A stretch of DNA of 64,000 nt from Rhipicephalus microplus (lineage: Eukaryota > Arthropoda > Arachnida > Ixodida > Ixodidae), in the NCBI RefSeq assembly GCF_043290135.1, contig NC_134702.1:189504491-189568490 (forward strand), written 5' to 3'. Positions 42,701 through 56,067 of the stretch are shown here, piece by piece. The notes under the pieces are model-generated. The model was not told where the DNA came from. It saw only the letters and a list, made by a program, of their open reading frames with translations, and made no database searches. The translations under genes and the position numbers were made by a program. Within the stretch, counting starts at the first letter, position 1. Each line of letters opens with the position of its first letter.

Positions 42701-44224
42701 TCAGCATATATTTCGTGAATGTGCGTAAATTTTTTATCATTCTTATGTTTCCGAAGTTTGTAAGCTGGGCGCGGGCTAGTAATGTAATCACGCTATTGTT
42801 GTAATCAGCGCCTCAATATCTTCATCAGAAGTTGTACACACATGTCAGTCCCCAGCCCTCATACCTCTGCTCTCACGTTTGACTTTTTTCTATCATTGTC
42901 AGTGTACTTCAATACATACTGAGCGTAGCGGCGAGTTCAGGCTTATCTACATTAAACAGTGTCGATTATCGCTTGTCTTGTGGAGATGAAAGAGGTGTTT
43001 CGTTTTTTAATAGTGGCTGCGTTAGGGAAGAGACCGGAAGGATGAGCTGATGGGCTCATGATAATGAGAAATCATTGTAGAAAGCACGCGCTGGTAAGTG
43101 GTAGTTTCAACTCAGTCCACACCGTACCCTCCTCGTCATGGCGCTCACTTCCTCCAACTCATGTGAGAAAGTCTTCACCGTGAAGACAAACCAAATATTT
43201 GTTGGGGAAAGCAAGCATAAGGCTTTTCGTATCAAAAAGTTATCTTTCAAGTGTTGCAAGAATATTTTTCGGCGTGCATCCGAAAACTTTCATATCCGTT
43301 AACGCGAAAGCACTGTCTTGTTCGAATATAGCTCGATATCAAACATAATTAGATTTAGCTGACGGCAAGTCGGGTATGACTGTAATAAAAAAAAGGAAAA
43401 ATTTGCAAGTACTCCGTTATGTTTTGTACCTTAAAACTTGACGGCAGATAATATCCGGCTTTTATTTCTGTGGTACGAATTGAGAAACCACTATATTGCA
43501 ACAAAAAAAAAGAAAATGTCTGTTGTGCTTGAAACTGAATTCTTGCGACCCATAGAGGTGTCTTAGCTTCTACGATTAGACACGCTTCACACTATGCAGG
43601 CACATGTCAACAGGTGTTGTAAATGACACAGTGCGTTGAATTAGAGAGAGACTAGACCACTGACAGTAGAAATAGCCCTCACGGGTACACCAGCTGTAAT
43701 ATTCCGTGAGCAGAATGTTCTACTGCTGAAGAAATAAAGATTACGACAAAAAAAAAACAGGCCTGCGCGGAAGGCGCAGCACAGTCACAGCGAAAGCTAG
43801 AAGAGCATCCTGTCAGAACTTTTTCGAAACACTCATTGCGTAATTACTGCAAGCCCAGTTGCTTAATACCCCCTAAGTCATTATTGGTAAACTTATTCGG
43901 ATGATTGGCCAGCATTCGCTATGCTATTTTTCGTCCTTCTTCTGAGAAGCGTGGTATCCACTGAACACTAACAAGAAAATTTGTGCTAGTTGTTCATCCA
44001 GTGGCTGACAATGATGAGGAATTATGGCTGAAGTGGGTATGCGCCCCAATTAATAGGGCAACAAGAACAAGCTTTTGTGATAGGTTGGAGCACTGGACGG
44101 CCCACTCGTTACGCTTTTCGCATTCTGCGATGACTAGTTGTTCTTTCGCTGTTTTAAAACGCTTTATAAGTCGTAATAACGCGATGGATTTCCCGACGTC
44201 AAGCCTGCCTAAGGCAAGTTTGAC
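39721..44224. other. No gene identified
   Basis: Several short open frames occur (for example 39967-40176, 40452-40682, 40970-41197, 42405-42617), none with a motif I recognise or convincing splice context. I cannot exclude single exons here. Confidence 0.35.
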
Positions 44225-44435
44225 AGCAAGTCACAAGCACCGGTGTAACGCACCGGTAGAATACTGGGCTGGCACACAGCGGACCCGTGCTTGAGTCACA
44301 CGTACTCTGTCATTGGTGTTAAGTTTCTTTTTTTCCAATTTCGCGCTATGTGGTTACGGACACCAGCGGCGGTGGCGGCGGACAACTGCGGGTTACCTGA
44401 GTTGTGATTGCTTAACAGCTTTCACTGTAAAAAAA
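44225..44435 (+). repeat. Possible dispersed repeat
   Basis: It has a B-box-like GTGCTTGAGTCAC, a T-run, TTTCGCGCTATGTGG, a GCGGTGGCGGCGG patch and TAACAGCTTTCACTGTAAAA at the end. It looks like a tRNA-derived short repeat; copy number cannot be judged from this window. Confidence 0.35.
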
Positions 44436-47190
44436 AGAAGTCACACGGCGTAGGGCGCTTGTTTGCGTGACAAGAGAAAACGTCGGAATCGACGGTTCAA
44501 TAGGAGCTGTCATTTCGCTTGAAACATAACTATTGCAAATTGTGTTCATAATCATTGCCATCATTGATGCCATAAAAATAACTAAAATTATGGCCTGCGT
44601 CCATTGAGCGGGGCACGCCTGCGTTGGTTAGGTATTTCCACATGAGCGCCTAGTTCATTTCGGCAGCAGCTGCTACAGAAAAAGGCGCTTATGAGTAAAG
44701 CCATGGAAAGCGAATGTATACTCTTGAGGGAGCATGACTGCGTATCTCTGGGAGGGCGATGGTGAACGTATTGAGAGTAAGAGAATATGAAGGAAGCAGC
44801 GTCTGTGGTCCCGATGACGAGCAGGAGACCTCTTGCTACTAGCTTACAAAGGGCTGCCTTAAAGAGGCCCTGCTACACCATTCCAAGTAGCCATGGAATG
44901 GGTTCACCAAAAGGGCTTATTGCCTCGTCATTTCACCGGCGCAAAATCTGTCTAGTACAAGTGGAATTACAAAGATTTCTCGCACGCTGCATTCTTCCGT
45001 CGTTGCAACGAAAGCACTGGAAGGTAAGCAGGGAGGGATGACATGGGGTAAGAAAACACATCACGCGCACATCATCATCTTGAGCATTTTTTGCCTTTTA
45101 TTTTCTTCGAATGCACGAGTCTTCAGTTCGATCACATGCTGCTTGGACAAGTAGCGGCCCCCGGCGGCGGCTGTTCTGAGCGCGTCATGCTCACACCACC
45201 TGATACAGTGGCTGTGACGAGTGATCGTGAAGCAGCTTGTAGCATCATCAGTCAAGAGAAAAGAAAGCAATTTTTAGCTAACTCTGATGAGTTATTGTGA
45301 ATTCCAGGCCGCGAACAGTGTATTGATATTTGGGTCACGTGTTCTCGGGAGCCGTGACAACTGATGAGCAGTGGTTTCGGACCATGGCCAAAAAGTGTTG
45401 CAGGGCCTCTGTTACATCAAAGGAGAACTTTGGTGTCATTTCAATATCCACTGATTTCAATAAAACTTTGAACATGTGTTCTCGTTGGTACCGTTGTAAT
45501 ATGTGGCAAACAACAGAACTGCAAGTCATTTAGTTTTCTTTACAACACCAAGTTTAAAATTGGTAGCCCATTCTGGAATCGCACTTCTAAATGCGGGCCA
45601 GCCTGTGTACGTGACTTAAGGGCCTACACTTTTTTTTTAAGAACGCCGTTTTTTTCAGCCTACGGAGGCAGGCCACGTTTTCTACTTCCAGGTGACGACA
45701 ACGTGAGCACGCTTCAGTTTTGTCAACTGCATACAGCGTGTTAGTTGTCGTTGACGTCGGGTCTTACAATATTGAGCAATGGGGGAATCGACTCGGGGCA
45801 TATCAGATGCTACACGTGCCGGCGGGTCGAAATTAAAAAGTGATGATTCCGTGCTCAGGTAGTAGCTGCAATAATTACCGAACTTGTTACTGGTAAGTTC
45901 AGACGCGCTTGTACAGCGTGATTCCGCGTCGGAATACATTGCCAACTTACTTTTCGCGCACCCGAAGTGGCACGTGAGCTATATTTACATCCTTGTGGGT
46001 TTTAGCGGATCTCGTGACTTCATGGGCGACAGATTCTCGTGACATAATCGTATACCCACCATAAATAATGGAGCAGCCCTCTGTTTCGGTTTCTGTTCTG
46101 ACTCGTCGTTTACTGCTTACTTGAAATCATTTACGAGCGCCTAGGCGAAATGAACAACCCTAGCTTTTGCAGGACTGTCAATACTATTTAAAAACAGCCT
46201 TATCTCAGTGGGACCTAAAATGCACCGCAGTCCTCCTTTAAAGAAGCAGTTGGCATTGGAGTGCTTAAACAGCCCTTCCTGCGTAGACTCTTGTAGTCCC
46301 TCCGAGGAAACGCGTTTAACATGGGGTTTTCCTGTTAGTTGTGCCTGTTTCAGTAAAAAAAAACGAGTAAATTTTATTGAATTAGCAGAAAGATCTTCCT
46401 CCTCTTTTAATTATGGTGACACAGGCCTGGAAAGTTAAATCAATAGATCAAGTGTTTTGGGCAACTTAGTTTTGCTTAACTGAACGCAGCCGCTATAACG
46501 GATTACTACGAAGAGTGAAGGCGCCGCTTTTCGGTCTCCCTCCGTACAGCAATAGCGCCACGAAAAGCATTGATGTGGCAGCAGTATGCACAACCGCCGT
46601 TCAATCATTATAAATTCGGCATGTGCCCTGAACATCGTCCTTGGGTGGAATTTTTGCTAGCCACCACGACACCATGATTTCTTGCGCAAAAGATCAAACA
46701 GAACTCATCGTTTTCAGATGTAGTGCTGGAAGACCGCCCATCATATTCGAGCAGGATCTTTGCCAAGGACGATACTGCATTGTCTTCAATCTCGTCTACG
46801 GATGTGTCAGTCTACTGCGCATTCCTCCACGGCACCGTTGCACTCCTTTCGCCGAATCGCCGTGTTCGCTCTAAAAAGGCTTCCGGGTCGCATTTGCGAC
46901 TGTGCTTGTGAGTGACGGCAGCACACCTATTAAAGACGATAGTCTTCAACACATAAATTTTGGTCAGCGTATCTGTTTGTCCCTCTGTCAAACGATTCAG
47001 TTACTCCGTGAAAGCTTAACCCTTTGATCAACGCCCACCCATATTGATCTAGTGGCTGTGCTCATATATTGTCCGTTAAAAAAATGGGCAGATCCCACGT
47101 ACAGTGGGAATCGATGATATGCGAAGCACGAATGAGAAATGTTGATATGTCACTTTAAAATCAGCGCAACGTTACGATATGCAGGTAAAG
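44436..47190. other. No gene identified
   Basis: No recognised coding or element signature. Small open frames at 44787, 45091 and 46208 lack motifs. Confidence 0.35.
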
Positions 47191-47194
47191 GGTA

Positions 47195-48725
47195 CCGTAC
47201 ATGACTTCCATGTCATGATTATCATTCTTGGATGTGTCGTTTTTCTTCATCTATTCACATCACGTGATGCCTAATTTAATATACGTCGAGCTAGTGAAAC
47301 GGCCACGAGCACGCTATGAGCGTAATAAGTTGTCGTGTTCTTACATGACATGCGTCTCATGATGATCATGTTTGCATCAGTCATATACCTTCGTCATCTA
47401 TTGGCGTCACGTAACACCGAATTTGGTATATGTGGAGCTAGCGGAACGGCCTCGAGTGCATCATGAAAGGTCCAATATACTTAAATGTAACGTTGACGCG
47501 CGCGCACGCTGCGCAAAGCGACGCTACTTTAAAAAAAGCAAGCACTCTATAATCTGACGCCAAGCGCGACTGGTGCGCCCCGCCGCGGTGGTCTAGTGGC
47601 TAAGGTACTCGGCTGCTGACCCGCAGGGCGCGGGTTCGAATCCCGGCTGCGGCGGCTGCATTTCCGATGGAGGCGGAAATGTTGTAGGCCCGTGTGCTCA
47701 GATTTGGGTGCACGTTAAAGAACCCCAGGTGGTCGAAATTTCCGGAGCCCTCCACTACGGCGTCTCTCATAATCATATAGTGGTTTTGGGACGTTAAACC
47801 CCACAAATCAATCAATCAGCGCGACTGGTGCGTTCAGCGTCCGTCGGCGCGGCCCGACGGCAACCGGTGCGAAATGTGACATGCTGCATTTCGCGACGAT
47901 GCGTTACCCAGACAACACTGCGTCTCCCTCATTTCGTGACAAAGGGACACCGGACACGCTGAAACGCGCGCGCGTCAGAGCGAAGCACGGCGCGCACGTG
48001 CGAGTATATTGCAGGTCCGGCGCCTGGCATGGCAACGCCGGCGTGACGCGATGAAATGAACGTCGGCGAGCACGCGCACCGCGTCACGTCGAAATGTACT
48101 GGCGCCTTGACTGTGGCTTGTAGTCATTTCTTATATGACACGCATCTCATTATTATTATGTTTGCACCCATCACATACATTCGTAATCCTTTGACGTCAC
48201 GTAATATGAAATTTGGGATATGTGAAGCTAGCGAAATGACTGCGAGCGCATCATGAGCGTAGCATATAGTAATGTTTGTTACATGACACGCTTCTCATGT
48301 TTGTCATGTTTGCACCGGTCACATACCTTCCTTATCCATTCACGTTCCGTAATACCAAATTTGGTGTAAGTAAAGCTAGCGAAACGGTCACCAGTGCATC
48401 ATGGGCATGGCATGTAGTCTTGTTTTTACATGACACGCATTTATGATTATCATGTTTGCACCAGTCACATACCTTCGCCATCCATTAACGTACCGTAATA
48501 CCAAATTTCGTATATGTGACGCTAGCGGAACGGCCGCGAGTGCATCATGAACTTGGCATGTAGCCATGTTCTTGCTTGACACGCATGTCATGATTTGAAT
48601 GTTAGGGTATGTCGCTTGTGTTCGCCATGCAATTATGTCATACCATACCAGTTTTAGAACATGCCATGAAAGAAACCACCGGAAGGGCGGCAGGACCATG
48701 AAATGTAAGTCATTATATTCATGAC
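47195..48725 (+). repeat. Satellite, unit about 147 bp, interrupted
   Basis: Units are marked by TGACACGC-like starts near 47200, 47346, 48136, 48284, 48431 and 48577 (spacing 146-148). Shared segments are CATGTTTGCACCAGTCAC, CGTAATACCAAATTT, GCTAGCGAAACGG and GAGTGCATCATGA. A GC-rich, non-satellite segment (about 47490-48105) splits the array and itself carries a SINE. The array runs into (GATA)n. Confidence 0.85.
47564..47832 (+). mobile_element. Ruka-like SINE, full length, with perfect 14-bp target duplication
   Basis: The head has A box TGGTCTAGTGGCTAAGG and an intact B box GGGTTCGAATCCC near 47631. The body matches the other copies and the tail is (ATCA)n. GCGCGACTGGTGCG is present exactly at 47564-47577 and 47819-47832. 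It is the youngest-looking SINE here, and both promoter boxes are intact. Confidence 0.93.
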
Positions 48726-48852
48726 GTACATGGCATGATTTCCATGTTATGAGTAGTCAAATATGTTCTTTACAGTCAAGTTACGCCATATAAAGTTTGG
48801 TATGCATACTATTATCTAAACGGCCAGGAGAGCTAACAGTCGTATGTGGCTG

Positions 48853-48945
<93 letters not shown>
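48853..48945. repeat. (GATA)n microsatellite
   Basis: About 23 units, ending in a GACAGATAC variant, directly after the satellite-related sequence. Confidence 0.95.
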
Positions 48946-48946
<1 letters not shown>

Positions 48947-49317
48947 CAGATACGCTCAAACTAACTGAAGTTCGCTAAGGAATGCTTCGAATTTAAAAAA
49001 GAAATAGTACGCATACTTGAGGCGCTAAATCAATTCGTAAGTATTGGGTAGTGTGTTCCTTTTTTCTGACAATGCATGGGTACGTAATGCTAAAGACCAC
49101 AATGTTTTTAGGCTGCACTGGTGATTTGACGCTATAAACGAAGAATCGATTGCTTCCCACGCTTCACTAAAAACTACAGGGCGCCGCCACATATTAGTTG
49201 CTCTGCGTTCTAAAACACGAAAACCAAACTTTCGTTTCTTAACATTGCTGACTGATGGACAGCGTGACGTTCCTGAAAAAACTAAAATGTTCTACGCAAG
49301 TACGACGTACACGTGAA

Positions 49318-49830
49318 TCATGTACCCATGCACAAGCTGAGGAACTCTCTCGTCAGTGCTAAAGACAAATTACAAAAAAAGTGCTTCCCTGCTGTTGTGT
49401 ACGATGTTCCGTGCGCGATCTGGGAATGCGTGTATAGTACACCAGTGTGTCTGGTATAACTTCGAGCAATGGCTGGAACAGCACAGTAAAGATCTAAAAA
49501 ACGAGAGAGTGTCATCGAACGCCCTCACTGAGCATGCGCAAGCTTCAAATCATCAGATAAACTGGACAAGTCACGCGTCGTCGCTACCGTGAAGGACCTG
49601 ACTTCTAAATTCTATCTGGAATCGCCAACAATAAAGACAAGAAAAAGCACGCTCAACCCCACAGATGGTAATCTGCCCCCCCCCCCCCCTGTATACGCTA
49701 GGTACTTGGGCAACGTGCTGCAGACCATTCAAACACTAAGCTTCCACCTTTTATTTCGTTGTGAAGAAGGCTCCCGTTCTGTGTGCCGAAACGTCATTAC
49801 GGGTTTTATTCTATCGTGGTTGGCGTTTTT
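49318..49830 (+). pseudogene. Penelope-like element fragment (GIY-YIG end and 3' region)
   Basis: In the plus direction, KLRNSLVSAKDKLQKK and VVYDVPCAIWECVY (near 49331-49430) resemble the start of the Penelope GIY-YIG endonuclease. A frameshifted EQHSKDLKNERVSSNALTEH and ASNHQINW (49470-49565) match its C-terminal half. A following stretch, STLNPTDGNLPP then VYARYLGNVL (49640-49725), matches the usual polyprotein end. The catalytic YIG core is eroded and an in-frame stop intervenes. Downstream, GTGAAGA...GCCGAAACGTC (49761-49795) recalls a decayed hammerhead ribozyme of the kind found in Penelope termini. Confidence 0.65.
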
Positions 49831-50107
49831 GCTTTTTTATTCAATGATTTTTTCCGACCAGACGGGCGTCCGTCGAAGCCTCAATTTCATTTTGTCTTTT
49901 TATTCGAGAAAGCCTTCAAGTGGTAGCGTTACCTGACCGTTTGTACAGCCCGTTCAGCCGTATCCCTACCCTCTTACCATCGTTTTTGTCCTGGTCTTTA
50001 CGGGACTAAGTTTTTGCAAAATGCGACTCGTTAGTTGACATCAGTTGTAGACCTTCTTGCATATTTAGCGTACATCAAGACGACAACCACGGGAACCCTG
50101 ATGTTAT

Positions 50108-50175
50108 AGGTGGATAAATAGATAGATAAATAGATAGATAGATAGATAGACAGATAGGTTGATTGATTAATTGAT
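50108..50175. repeat. (GATA)n/(TTGA)n compound microsatellite
   Basis: GATAAATAGATAGATA units followed by TTGATTGATTAATTGA. Confidence 0.85.
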
Positions 50176-53100
50176 TTTTGAAATGCTTAAAGTGTCTTTA
50201 TTTTGCTAAGAAATGCTTTGATTTTAGAAAGTTAGGAAGCAGCACTGTAGAATGTGAACGAAAGGACAGAAAGGAGTAGGCAACGCGCATACAAGGCAAG
50301 CTTTGCGTGCTCTCCAATCCTTGTTTATCCTCAATAGGAAAACGCCTTCCGAATTTTTCTTTTGCGTGTTTCTCAATTCTCCTCCAGCGCTGTACAAATA
50401 GGGGATGCAGAACAGAAATTTCTCTACTTATTGAGCAGATGGCAAATCCATTAGAGCATATATATCTGCATCGCTAATCCTAACGGTGTTCGCACGCAGA
50501 CGAAAAATCACGCGAGTGCCATACTTTTTATGTCTGTGCATATTTCGATTGCGGTCGGTATAACGGCAGGTAATGACATTGTTATCTGTTATAGTTACCG
50601 ATGCAAGTAAAAGCCCTAACTTACATTCGTCTTTATAAGCCAACTCAGAAGTCGTTGCACTGAATGTGCTTTTACAACGCAGGTAACAAAGCTCAAGGGC
50701 GAAGCTTTGTTAGAAAAAGATGTCAATTACGTACAACCCAGACACTCCGTGGCCTGCTCGTGTCTTGGCAAAGTTCATCAAAGTCCGCGAGAAGATAGGT
50801 TTTCATCAGATATACACGGTGAGTGTCAGAAGATGTTGCGCAGTGAAATAAACGACTGTGTTTTGACGCCACTGAAAGAGGGATGCCATAGCGTATTCTA
50901 TGATGCGACAAAAAGCGGATTTTTACAATGGTTGCGTAACAGATGTGGCCGCCATTGTGTCATTAAAATTACCATCGCCCACCTTTCCATGTTTTCAATG
51001 ATTATGTCACTGTAATTATATAATGTGTTTGTTGCTGGGACATTAGCGTTCAGTGGTGCTTGCGGAGCCCCGCGAAAGAGCAATTCTTCTTTAGAAAGCA
51101 GAGAAATCAAAAGAGTTACCATCATGAAGCGTTCTATCATAAAGGGTTACATCTTAATAAGAGGATGACAATAAATAATTTTTTCCAATATATGAGCTCG
51201 TATTGAGTGGCATTAAGTGAACGATATATATTCTAGGCAAGATTCTCGCTTCTGCGACGTGTTTTTAGTGAGAAGCAACGTAATATAATAACAGCTTTGC
51301 CGAAATGGGATGCGAGAGCTGACATAACAACACATGGGAATGTTGTATCTGGTAAGGCTATTTCATAACTACTTCATATCTGGCTCGCGTAACTGTACAA
51401 AACGCTAGAGAGAGAGAACACAGCTGCTTCAGGAAGTGAAGTGGTTTTCTCATTGTCTGTCATCTGAACACAAAGAGTTGAGAGCACACCACGGGTTCGA
51501 GCTGCGTTCTTATGTCTACAGAGAGGGCGTGCACGGCAGCGCTCAGCCCCCCTTGTTACCTAAGTCCTCTGTTCGAGCAAAGTAGTCGCGTCGCCTTCCC
51601 CGTCGCCATGGCATATTCCTTCGTGAGGCGCTTAACCCTGTCCTTCTTGTTGGCTTGACTCACCAGCGACGAAAGGACTCGAATGCTCGGTGATGTCGTC
51701 GCATGCGCCACTCTTGCGACAGAGATGACCAACTCTTTTCATCTCGGCTTCAGCCCCACTCGTGTCCAGCGCTCAAGAATATTAACCACCGTGTAGGAGG
51801 CAAAGTGCGCTGTGTGATCTTATAGATTTGGCTCAAGAAGGAGAGGGACATCTAAAACCCGACCGATGTCCACATAATTGCAGTCCCAATACAAATGCCA
51901 GCGCTTAGCCCCAACGGATGATATAGGAGAGCTCGCACACATTTCAAAAGCAACCCACTGTGCCCCTTGTGAGTCAGTCTAAGGCACTGGCCAAAGGCAA
52001 GTGAATTAAGAAAGCCATCTTCTTTTACCGCGAAACTTGTTATAAGATCACCATAAGGGTGCGTGCCGTAGTTTTCCGCTGCCACTACTAATGTCAGTAA
52101 CCACTATCGCACAAAATAAGAAAAAAAAAGATCGCCATATCTGCGGAGAACATGCTGTAAATTCACAGCGAAAGCTCCAACAACATCTTTGCCAAAGCCA
52201 GTAGTACACAATCTTTGGGCAACTAATACAAGTACACATGCAAGGTACCAGGTATGACATAAACCCCTCAACTTTCAGGAAGTAGGGAAACACCCATTTT
52301 ACCACTGTTCGGTATTCTACGGGTATACAAGAGATGTAACTGCTACACGCATGTAACGCATTATGTGAACTTTGTTTTTGAACTGTTGTGCCATTGTGCC
52401 CGTGAGCCGGTGTCTATATTGCCACCAGCACGTAGTGGGTCGACTGCAAGAGCGGCTCTAAATCTGGAGGAAAAAGATGATCGCGTGCTTTCTTCTCTGC
52501 TCGAGAGCCAGCCACGACTGACGCATCGTCCTAGAGCTAGCTACACGGTCGTTCAATAAATCCCCCAGTACTTGTGACTCATCGTGACAATATTTTTATC
52601 TGCAAAGAACTTTTCGGTGCCTTGTGAGTACAGTATTTGGCTAATAAAGTAGGTATGTATATCACATTCTTGTTCATCCTCCTCTCCTCTCGCACGAGAC
52701 AATTAGGGTGCCGTATACGAAGGAAAAAATTGGCAAATGATAAAAGCAAGTAAAAAAGCGGCACGTTCAAAAAACTTTATTTCGTGCCATATAGAATCAA
52801 CACGCAGCGTGGCTAGCGCTTTCGGCGTCATATGTTCTTTTATTTTTTTTGCCCGTTGTCGCCACCATTTGTTGAGGTGACGGGGGCAACGAGTCCCAGA
52901 ATTCTTGACACGTGGGTATTTATGGAAGTTAGGCTGCCAGTGTACATATGCCTTGACGTAACTGTACAGCGTTCGCAGTGTGCAGAGGTATAACCCTTTT
53001 CTTACATGTTATCATGGGCATCGACTCCAAATGCACAACATTTTGCAACCGAGTTGACGAAGTGTTCCAGATCCTCTAGGAAGCAATCGCACCGGAACTC

Positions 53101-53329
53101 AGGAGTGCCTTTCCCAACTGACCCTGCCTGCAAATTTAACGTCATTATGGCAACCATAGGAGGGCAAACAATCTCACGTATTTGAGTGGCAATATAGTCC
53201 TCTAAAAATCTTTGTTATTACGAACTGGTTTCTCATAAGCACACATATACGTTTTTGTTTTCACGTAAGCACACATATACGTACCACATTTACGCTATCA
53301 CAGGGCTTTCTTTCTAATAGGTTTCAGGT
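50176..53329. other. No gene identified
   Basis: Short open frames (50707-51015, 52365-52559) show no recognised domain. AATAAA at 52555 directly follows the second. Nothing further can be supported. Confidence 0.35.
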
Positions 53330-54557
53330 AGTCTCGGTCAGTAACTTTACATACAGTCTCGGCCCCATTACCAGAGGTGTTCCGTAAGGTTCAATTTCGG
53401 TTTCGTTGTTATTTTCTTATACATAGATGAATCACTGCAATGCATTAATTATTCTTCTGGCTTACTACACGCTTATGACACGACTGCTTTTTGTCATCAC
53501 TTAGATTCTGCGATTCTCGTGTCCATACTTTAAGCTTACCCTAATTCACTTTTTGCCTCGTGAAGTATAATAAAATATTGAATAATCTTTCCTCAACCTG
53601 TTTTATGGTTTTTTTCACCAAACGAAAAACTAGCATTCATTTCTCACCCAGTCGTTCACTCATTAGTTATTCCTATAGGTTATCATGCGTTATTTTTAGG
53701 ACTTATAACGGACGCTCATTTGAAATTTCACCAACGTATCAGTTGTGTTTGTAAAAAGATTTCATACGGTACGAGGCAATTGGTCAAATCACCAATGTGT
53801 TTTACCATCGACACACTGAAGACATTGTATTATGCGTTCATACACAGTCATCTAAGCTATTGCACTGAATCAAGGGGTAATTCATATTCAGTGCACATTT
53901 GGCCGTTAAAGATATTGCAAAAATAGGCAAGTGACTCATAACTTTCGCTTCACGTCAGATGCTATCACATCGTATTTTTTGACAGCTTCACCTATTATCC
54001 GTCTCCCAGATGTACGTTGATATTGTGTGTGTTTTTCAAGGCTTTCTACCGCACCTGCAGTGTCGACATATTTCCTTCTGTATCGCTGAATTATAAAAAA
54101 AACAAAAAAACAAACTAAATTTCTGGTCGCCAATACTTTGTTATTGTCTAAAATTCACAAATATTATAGAAAACCGAGCATTGTGTTTCCATCAATTTTA
54201 TAATAAAATTCTCTAACACATGGTATCAAAATATAGAATTCACATTCACGTTTTAGGACAAAATAAAAAAAATGTTTAATAATTCTATGATTGCTTTATT
54301 TTGTTAATTTTCAATATCTTGCCTATTTTTTGTAAAAAAGTGTTAAAATGCCAATCTGAACACCCCGAAGTGTCCTTTTACTTGTAACACAAAAAAAAGT
54401 TGCTCATTCGTTGTTAGTATTTTAGCTTTTCCTTCGTATTAACATAGGAGGCCCTGCCTGCAGTTTGTTACCTTGGGACTTCCTTCTGTATATTTACTTG
54501 CAATGTATTACATTTGTGATGCCGATAAACAAGATTGATTGATTGATTGATTGTATT
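53330..54557 (+). pseudogene. Jockey/CR1-like LINE 3' fragment with (GATT)n tail
   Basis: It begins in RT motif 4 (SLGPITRGVP then GSI, with a stop replacing Q) near 53355, skips or lost the YADD block, and resumes with CKKISYGTRQLVKS. LKTLYYAFIHSHLSYCTE follows near 53816, the characteristic post-catalytic region. It then decays into a 3' UTR ending GATTGATTGATTGATTG (54533-54555). Several stops and shifts. Confidence 0.75.
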
Positions 54558-56067
54558 AGCCATCGCCCGCGTATACGCTCTCATAAGACATATAATACTA
54601 TCGCAGGCATTATAAGTGATATGTGTTTCAACAAGCGAGTACTCGTTCATGAAGCGAATTGAACTTTTGAAACTGCCTTACACATTAGAAAATGAGTGCG
54701 CAACTAAATTTATAATGGCTCAAAAACGTGTGTTATTTCTCACTTCGAAACTCCTCTCGTTTTCAGAATGGGTACGTTCGAGGTACCTACTACGAACCTA
54801 TACTTCGAGATATCGGGCCGATAGCGAATTATTGGACTTGCCGCGTGTTCATGTTAAGGGCTGACATGAATTTGTGAGTACAATGATTTCGAACAAATAT
54901 TGGATGCAAGTGAACCGTCGCAAAGATCCTATCCGTAGCAAAAATCCTATATATAATCATGCATGTTGTCTTTGACGAAGAAAACACGCGAGATTGTTTA
55001 AGCCTGAAACGTTTATTGTCATTTTTTTTCGATATAGGCCTTCTTGTATGGGGCCTCTCAGTCTCTCCTATCTCAGAGCCAATGAGTAGTAGCGAGTAGC
55101 ATATTGAGACCAGGCCACTGGAAAGATATTGCTGGCGTTGCAACACAGACAGACAGAGTCATATTCTAAAATTGTACTTTCACTACAACCCAGATTACAG
55201 AATATATTAAGAACACGTGGTCACTCTGTACAGAAAAGGTTTTAAAGTACAGGGTTGTAACGGTGCAATACGCCGCAATATGTTTATGATTCGTAATGAT
55301 TTACTGAAGAACAACAGAGCAACAAATAAGGTAACACCTATGGAGTCACACAGGCGGTCACGTACAATTGCGCCACTTTTCTTCTGAATAAATTAATAAT
55401 TTTATATTTTATTATGCGTTAGCGAGCATCGAAGTGTAGGGCAGAAAAATGAACAAAAGAAGCAATGTAGCAAGACATACAATGTGGCGAAAATTAGAAT
55501 ATGGAGGACATTATGTGCATTATGCAAAGTTGAAATGCCTATAGCCATTTTGCAAGTCAAAAGGAAGCTTTGCAATAAGAGAATTCTAATAAAAGTGTAG
55601 AATCTTGCACATTCAAGAAGAAAAGGTAAAGCAAAGTGAAACGTAGTTGTGCTAAAACGTAAAGTGTTGCCAACAGCAAAATGTACACAACAAAAGAATG
55701 TTAAATGCTAATTATATTCTTCTATATCCTGTGGTTTTGGTGCAGGTACCACGCACTGTAAAGGAAACAATATTGTTCAAATAGTGTGTTATGTTCCTTA
55801 GTCATACGTAAAAACATTATGCAAAAAATTTGGATCATCGGTAAAGGCAGTCGACTGCATTTGCGGTCGTTGGTTAAAAAAGAAAGATGTATTAAAGACT
55901 CAAATAACACCCCTGGCAATACACAACACCGGTGTATTATTGTTTTTACGCCAGCTGTACGAGGCGCACTTATGGCCCAAGGTTGCAACCAATCAGCCAA
56001 TATCGGCAGAGTCATTTACCAAGCACCAAGTTGGCCACTTTTCAGATGATATCGGCAGAGCCGATGT
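54558..56067. other. No gene identified
   Basis: AT-rich; small open frames at 54616, 55786 and 55932 lack recognisable motifs. Confidence 0.35.

Noticed and set aside
47195..48725. CRISPR array, because of regularly spaced repeats
   Set aside because: The whole 147-bp unit is repeated with no unique spacers, and the genome is eukaryotic; this is a satellite.
49589..49936. Novel membrane protein of 115 codons
   Set aside because: Its N-terminal part matches the end of a Penelope polyprotein and includes a poly-C run read as prolines; the hydrophobic tail is T-rich noncoding DNA.
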